26,782 nucleotides of DNA. Source: Acidithiobacillus montserratensis (GTDB taxonomy: Bacteria > Pseudomonadota > Gammaproteobacteria > Acidithiobacillales > Acidithiobacillaceae). Positions 23,274 through 26,782 of this stretch are shown here, in pieces. The first letter of the stretch is position 1, and each line of letters opens with the position of its first letter. The stretch spans positions 1 to 26,782 of the forward strand of contig NZ_JABBOU010000054.1 of NCBI RefSeq assembly GCF_018853465.1. Reading direction: 5' to 3'. The position numbers and the translations under genes are program-made. Below the pieces are notes generated by a model. It saw nothing but the letters and a program-made list of their open reading frames with translations, had not been told where the DNA came from and did not search any database.

Positions 23274-23741
23274 ATGCAAAGCAATACGCTGATTCCCCCA
23301 TTCTCAGAAGTATCTGCCTTACTAAAGGTGCGGATGGCCGAAGACCTTTGGAATACTCGCGATCCTGAGCGAGTCGTTCAAGCCTATACCCAAGATACGG
23401 TCTGGCGTAATCGCACGGAGTTCCCAGTGGGGCGGGAGGCGATCAAGACATTCCTGGAGCGCAAGTGGGCCAGGGAATTGGACTATCGCCTGATCAAGGA
23501 ACTCTGGGGTTTCCGTGACCATCGGATGGCCGTGCGGTTCGCCTATGAATGGCACGACGATTCGGGTCACTGGTATCGCAGTTACGGCAATGAACTGTGG
23601 GAGTTCAACGAGCAGGGCCTGATGCAACGCCGATTGGCCAGCATCAATGATCTACCTATCCGGGAGAGTGAGCGGCAATATCACTGGCCGCTGGGCAGAA
23701 GACCCGATGATCAGCCAGGTTTGAGCGCGCTCGGCTTGTAA
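23274..23741 (+). CDS. DUF1348 / nuclear-transport-factor-2-like protein
   Basis: 155 residues. Family segments are visible: [75 protein letters not shown] and [18 protein letters not shown]. The fold is a cone-shaped SnoaL/NTF2-like barrel; enzymatic role unknown. AGAGGAGAG gives a good ribosome-binding site 8 bases before the ATG. Controlled, probably, by the divergent TetR protein. Immediately downstream lie a core of the 70-bp repeat and a relic resembling its own C-terminal codons. Confidence 0.8.
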   Translation: MQSNTLIPPFSEVSALLKVRMAEDLWNTRDPERVVQAYTQDTVWRNRTEFPVGREAIKTFLERKWARELDYRLIKELWGFRDHRMAVRFAYEWHDDSGHWYRSYGNELWEFNEQGLMQRRLASINDLPIRESERQYHWPLGRRPDDQPGLSALGL

Positions 23742-23749
23742 GTGTCTCG

Positions 23750-23766
23750 ATGACCGCTTCCGCTGC
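23750..23766 (+). repeat. 17-bp core of the 70-bp repeat element, copy C (partial)
   Basis: ATGACCGCTTCCGCTGC is identical to positions 3-19 of copies A and B, then similarity stops; no matching inverted end follows. It starts nine bases after the DUF1348 stop codon. Confidence 0.5.
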
Positions 23767-23790
23767 ATTTTGATCGTTCGGATCTAACGC

Positions 23791-23814
23791 TTGCCGATCC
23801 GGGACAGTGACCGA
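23791..23814 (+). pseudogene. Relic of a second DUF1348 C-terminus
   Basis: Eight codons read LPIRDSDR, against LPIRESER at 23652-23675 in the intact gene. Codon by codon the differences are synonymous (CTA/TTG, CCT/CCG, CGG/CGA) or Glu/Asp, a pattern expected of diverged coding copies and not of a recent duplication. Flanking codons are not recognisable, so this is a very short relic. Confidence 0.3.
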
Positions 23815-23855
23815 CCCAACAACGATCTATACCCTTGCGTTGGGGTGACGCAGAG

Positions 23856-23872
23856 CGTCTACCCGGTAGACG
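23856..23872. promoter_or_regulatory. 17-bp palindrome R1, upstream of topB
   Basis: CGTCTACC-C-GGTAGACG, two 8-base arms around one central base, 14 bases before the topoisomerase start codon and 22 bases after CGATCTATACCC, whose TATACC may be a -10 box. The position suits an operator that blocks transcription of topB. Confidence 0.65.
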
Positions 23873-23886
23873 ATTGAGGGTGCCTA

Positions 23887-25941
23887 ATGAAACTATACAT
23901 CGCTGAGAAGCCCAGTCTGGGCAAAGGGATCGCCGAGTATTTGCCCGGACCGAAGAGCAAGGGTAATGGGTTCATTCAGTGCGGATCCGAAACCGTCGTG
24001 ACCTGGTGTTTCGGCCATATCTTCGAACAGGAAGAGCCAGACTTCTATACGCCTGATGATGTTCCCACCACGCCAAAGGGCAAGAAGAAATGGCGCTTTG
24101 AGGAACTGCCCATATTTCCTGAGCAATGGAAGAAGCGGGCGAAGGATGACGCCAAGGCCCAGATCAAGGTGATCCGGGACCTGCTCAAGAAAGCCTCGTC
24201 TGTCGTCAATGCCGGCGACCCGGACCGAGAAGGTCAGCTGCTGGTGGATGAGGTCCTGGAAGAGCTCCGCTGGAAAGGGCCTACGCAACGCATCTGGCTG
24301 GCCGCCCTTGATGAGCAATCCGTGCGTAAAGCGCTGGCCAGCCTGAAGGACAACCAGGACTACCAGAATCTCCGAGATTCAGCCGAATCCCGCGCACGCG
24401 CGGACTGGCTCATGGGCATGAATCTCACCCGGGCATTTACGCTGCGCAATAGCGGCGCCGGAGTCGTCTCCGTGGGTCGGGTGCAGACGCCGACCTTGGC
24501 TCTGGTCGTGGCCCGTGATGAGAAGATCGAGCACTTCAAGCCGAAGGACTACTACGTTCCGCGCATCAACGCGGGCTTCTGGGCCACCTGGGAGTTGCGG
24601 GAGGATTTCGAGGGCGTCGATGTCGAAGACTACCTCACCGACCGGAAAGCCGCTGACCGGCTGGTATCCCGGGCCAAAGCAGACGGCAAGGCGTCGGTGA
24701 AGGACTTCACATGCGCGGAAAAACAGCAGCAGGCGCCATTAGGCTTTTCCCTTGCCGAGTTACAAAAGGTCTGCTCCGCCAAGCTCGGCATGTCGGCGCA
24801 AAATGTCCTTGATGCGGCCCAGGCGCTGTACGAGGAACACAAGGCGGCGACCTATCCCCGGACCGATTGCCGCTATCTACCGGAAGAACAGCATGGGGAT
24901 GCCGGACAGATACTGTCCGGCCTGGCAAAAGCTGGATTTGCGGATCTGGTAAAAGCCGCTGATTCTAACCGGAAGTCGGCCATCTGGAATACGGGTAAAG
25001 TGACGGCGCACCACGCCATCATTCCGACTGGCTCCATGCAGGGCTCCATGAGACCCGCCGTGGCCAAAGTCTACGAGATCATCGTCCGCTCCTATCTCGC
25101 GCAGTTCTATCCGCCCTATATGTATCGAGCGATCAGGGCCATTCTGACTTGCACCGGCGAGGACTGGAAGGCGACTGCAAACATCCCGGTCTCCGCAGGC
25201 TGGAAAGCTGTGTATGGGATGACCGATGACGATAATGATGACACCCCCGCCCAGCCTATCCCGGCGCTCAAAAAAGGCCAGGTTCTGACCGTCCAGGATG
25301 CAGATGTCCAGGCAAAACAGACCAAGCCGCCGGCCCGATTTACGGATGGTTCGCTCATTGAGGCCATGAGCAACATCCATAAGGTGGTGGTGGATGAAGC
25401 CGCCAAGGCCAAACTCAAGGAAACCTCCGGACTGGGAACCGAGGCCACTCGGGCCAGCATCATTGAAACGCTGCTGACCCGGGGATTCCTGGAGCGTAAG
25501 GGCAAGCAGATCCTCTCCACCCAGGCAGGGCGGGCGCTGGTTCACGCGCTGCCCAAAGCCCTCACCGATCCCGTCCTGACGGCACGCTGGGAAGATGCCC
25601 TGTCATCCGTGTCTGAGGGCCGCGTGACGCTACAGCAGTTCGAGGAAGCCCAGCGCAAATTCGTGGTGCGCATGATCGAGGCGGCCAAGGCGACGACCGT
25701 TGCTGTCGGCCAGACACGGCCGACTTCCGGCGCTGGTCGTGGCAAGTCGTCTGCCGTGAAAACGCGGGGCAGGATGCAAAAGGTTGGGCCCTCCTGCCCC
25801 GCCTGCAAGAAACCAACCATCATCCTGAAGACGAAGAAAGGCGACGCTTTTTGCAAGTGCGAGGGCTGCCAGTCCTGCTGGTGGCCGGACAAGCAGGATG
25901 CCAGGAAGCTCGGAACGAAGTGGAGCGAGAAAAAAACATGA
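23887..25941 (+). CDS. topB: DNA topoisomerase III, conjugative-element (TraE/TopB) type
   Basis: 684 residues. Toprim domain: IAEKPSLGKGIAEYL with Glu7 and DPDREG at 111-116. The central gate has SVGRVQTPTLALV (about 195-207) and the active-site tyrosine Y323 in AATYPRTDCRYLP. GLGTEATRASIIETL (about 516-530) is the later conserved helix. The C-terminus has a zinc-ribbon (CPAC at 637-640, CKCEGCQSC at 656-664). It relaxes and decatenates DNA by a type IA mechanism; versions of this type are carried by IncP-like plasmids and ICEs beside transfer genes. GAGGG lies 6 bases before the ATG, and palindrome R1 just upstream suggests repression. Confidence 0.9.
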   Translation: MKLYIAEKPSLGKGIAEYLPGPKSKGNGFIQCGSETVVTWCFGHIFEQEEPDFYTPDDVPTTPKGKKKWRFEELPIFPEQWKKRAKDDAKAQIKVIRDLLKKASSVVNAGDPDREGQLLVDEVLEELRWKGPTQRIWLAALDEQSVRKALASLKDNQDYQNLRDSAESRARADWLMGMNLTRAFTLRNSGAGVVSVGRVQTPTLALVVARDEKIEHFKPKDYYVPRINAGFWATWELREDFEGVDVEDYLTDRKAADRLVSRAKADGKASVKDFTCAEKQQQAPLGFSLAELQKVCSAKLGMSAQNVLDAAQALYEEHKAATYPRTDCRYLPEEQHGDAGQILSGLAKAGFADLVKAADSNRKSAIWNTGKVTAHHAIIPTGSMQGSMRPAVAKVYEIIVRSYLAQFYPPYMYRAIRAILTCTGEDWKATANIPVSAGWKAVYGMTDDDNDDTPAQPIPALKKGQVLTVQDADVQAKQTKPPARFTDGSLIEAMSNIHKVVVDEAAKAKLKETSGLGTEATRASIIETLLTRGFLERKGKQILSTQAGRALVHALPKALTDPVLTARWEDALSSVSEGRVTLQQFEEAQRKFVVRMIEAAKATTVAVGQTRPTSGAGRGKSSAVKTRGRMQKVGPSCPACKKPTIILKTKKGDAFCKCEGCQSCWWPDKQDARKLGTKWSEKKT

Positions 25942-26227
25942 GCGAGACAATTTGTTGCTTCCTGAGATCGTCTACCCGGTAGACGAACCCCGCTTTTCCC
26001 AGGACATCTGGTCGCGTTATCCCCGCAGCTCCACCGCCTTATGGACGACTCGTTACCGTGTAACGACCAGCCGGTACTCGTTCCGGCTTGCCGACCACAA
26101 CCCAGACGGCCGCCGGGGGTCCAGTTGGACCCCACTTCGTTGTCTGGGCTTCGGACTGTGGATCGCGGGGATAACGCTCCAAAAAATCGTCTACCCGGTA
26201 GACGAAAACGCCAAAAAAAGCGTCTAA
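25898..26227 (+). CDS. Hypothetical protein between topB and traB, containing two palindromes in frame
   Basis: 109 codons if started at ATG 25898, which overlaps the topB end; a TTG near 25950 would give a shorter form. Third codon positions between the palindromes are mostly G or C, as in topB, suggesting real coding. Sequence includes SRYSFRLADHNPDGRRGSSW and LGFGLWIAGITL. Palindromes R2 and R3 both read as VYPVDE, near the N-terminus and the C-terminus. No family recognised. RP4-type plasmids carry small tra genes beside their topoisomerase, so a small transfer protein is possible. It could instead be non-coding leader. Confidence 0.33.
   Translation: MPGSSERSGARKKHERDNLLLPEIVYPVDEPRFSQDIWSRYPRSSTALWTTRYRVTTSRYSFRLADHNPDGRRGSSWTPLRCLGFGLWIAGITLQKIVYPVDENAKKSV
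25969..25985. promoter_or_regulatory. 17-bp palindrome R2
   Basis: Identical to R1 (CGTCTACCCGGTAGACG), 28 bases after the topB stop codon. A 14-codon ORF that overlaps the topB stop (ATG 25938) ends at the TAG inside it. Confidence 0.6.
26188..26204. promoter_or_regulatory. 17-bp palindrome R3
   Basis: Identical to R1 and in the same orientation by its central C, 219 bases from R2. Confidence 0.6.
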
Positions 26228-26270
26228 CGAAAGAAAAGCGGAACGCAAGATAAAGAAGGGGTCATGTGGG

Positions 26271-26287
26271 CGTTTTCCGGGAAAACG
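26271..26287. promoter_or_regulatory. 17-bp palindrome variant with compensated changes
   Basis: CGTTTTCC-G-GGAAAACG has the same 8+1+8 layout and the same CGT.T.CC frame as R1-R5; the two differing arm positions are changed on both sides so symmetry is kept. It lies 13 bases before R4. Confidence 0.55.
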
Positions 26288-26300
26288 TGGCCACTGCGCC

Positions 26301-26317
26301 CGTCTACCCGGTAGACG
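26301..26317. promoter_or_regulatory. 17-bp palindrome R4
   Basis: Identical to R1. It lies 14 bases before a second CGATCTATACCC (26332-26343), so it would overlap the -35 zone if TATACC is a -10 box. Its TAG closes the traB reading frame upstream. Confidence 0.6.
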
Positions 26318-26347
26318 ATCCGCCCCATCTCCGATCTATACCCGCTC

Positions 26348-26782
26348 ATGCAGAGCAAATACGTACCCGTTTCCGTCTACCCGGTAGACGATTCGCGGAG
26401 AAAGTCCGCTCCCATCTCCAGATTCGCCATTCCGGCACTCCTGGGTGCCCTGGTTGGTGCCCTGGCCTGGCCTCATGCCATCTGGCTTGCCCCACTGGCG
26501 TTGCTGCTTCTGCCCATCGTGAACAAGCGGCACTGGTTGCACCCGTTTCTGCTGATGCTGGGTTACCACCTGGCGACGACCTATGGTCTCATCAAAGGCA
26601 CATCGGTTTTCTTCCTACACGCCGGGCTGTTTCTCGGTATGGTGTTCTGGTCGCTGTCATCTCTGGCCTTTGCCCTGCCCTATCTGGCGTACCCGTGCAT
26701 TACTCTGTATTTCCGTGGCGGCAGTCCTGCAGGCGGCAGCCTTGCTGACGGCGGTTTTGGCGCGGTCACGGCCACCGTCATC
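26348..26782 (+). CDS. traB: TraB-like conjugal transfer protein, N-terminal part, apparent frameshift, cut by window end
   Basis: The frame opens after the TAG in R4, and the first start is ATG 26348 (MQSKYVPVSVYPVDDSRRK, with R5 coding VYPVDD). There is no ribosome-binding site; a possible TATACC -10 box lies 6 bases upstream. From about residue 25 it has hydrophobic helices (FAIPALLGALVGALAW, APLALLLLPIVNKRHW, HAGLFLGMVFW) resembling the membrane part of TraB of Ti/IncP-like transfer systems, related to apolipoprotein N-acyltransferase. After LPYLA (26690) the frame turns Gly-rich, while the frame entered by dropping one C of CCC 26692-26694 continues RALLCISVAAVLQAAALL. So the gene is frameshifted or has a sequencing error. 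The C-terminus is outside. Confidence 0.55.
   Translation, partial: MQSKYVPVSVYPVDDSRRKSAPISRFAIPALLGALVGALAWPHAIWLAPLALLLLPIVNKRHWLHPFLLMLGYHLATTYGLIKGTSVFFLHAGLFLGMVFWSLSSLAFALPYLAYPCITLYFRGGSPAGGSLADGGFGAVTATVI
26374..26390. promoter_or_regulatory. 17-bp palindrome R5, inside the 5' end of traB
   Basis: Identical to R1, 73 bases from R4, starting at codon 9-10 of the traB-like frame. An operator within early coding sequence would act as a roadblock. Confidence 0.6.

Noticed and set aside
23856..26390. The repeated palindromes as a CRISPR array or plasmid iterons
   Set aside because: Intervals are very unequal (2113, 219, 113 and 73 bases), repeats are only 17 bp, no cas or rep gene is visible, and the sites are dyads, unlike iterons.
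26266..26748. 160-codon + ORF starting at GTG with AAGGGG upstream
   Set aside because: Its translation past 26350 is rich in Arg, Pro and Cys in a way typical of shadow frames, while the overlapping frame from ATG 26348 gives clean membrane helices.

Overview
The window looks like accessory DNA from an acidophilic, sulfur-metabolising proteobacterium. Acidithiobacillus or a close relative is the best guess. This is inferred from gene content (a DsrE-type sulfur protein, a rhodanese beside a TauE/SafE exporter, an HdeD acid-stress protein, a CLC chloride protein, hemerythrins, a lipoyl-carrier-like H protein and a mercury operon) and not from any marker gene. No rRNA, tRNA or CRISPR array was seen.

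Left part (1-7190, all + strand): a NarK-type MFS transporter, an OprD-type outer-membrane porin, a secreted DsrE-family protein, a hemerythrin, the truncated tail of an amino-acid permease, an alpha/beta hydrolase and a 14-TM drug-efflux MFS protein. Middle part (7342-15366): a PAS-GGDEF-EAL protein with a probable C-terminal zinc-binding CZB domain is divergent from a compact redox cluster (thioredoxin-like, hemerythrin, GcvH-like, and a small ORF interrupted by a stop, with 4-base overlaps among the last three). An hdeD-clc pair follows on the minus strand, then a rhodanese and a TauE/SafE permease.

Relic zone and mercury island (15367-21373): an IS3-family transposase fragment, a lysR fragment and a 70-bp inverted-repeat element precede a MerR-type promoter and the same-strand genes merT, merP, merA, merB, merR and a TlpA-like thioredoxin. 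MerT and MerP would deliver Hg(II) to MerA, MerB would cleave organomercurials, and MerR would control the promoter. After it come a frameshifted MerR-family relic and a second copy of the 70-bp element.

Right part (21374-26782): an AT-rich MauJ-like gene with an Rx4H motif, a divergent tetR/DUF1348 pair, then the start of a conjugative plasmid or ICE backbone: a TraE-type DNA topoisomerase III and the N-terminal part of a TraB-like gene with an apparent frameshift. The most unusual signal is here. A 17-bp odd-centred palindrome, CGTCTACC-C-GGTAGACG, occurs five times, once just before topB and four times between topB and early traB. A sixth site carries compensating changes on both arms. These look like operators of an unidentified dimeric regulator of the transfer genes.
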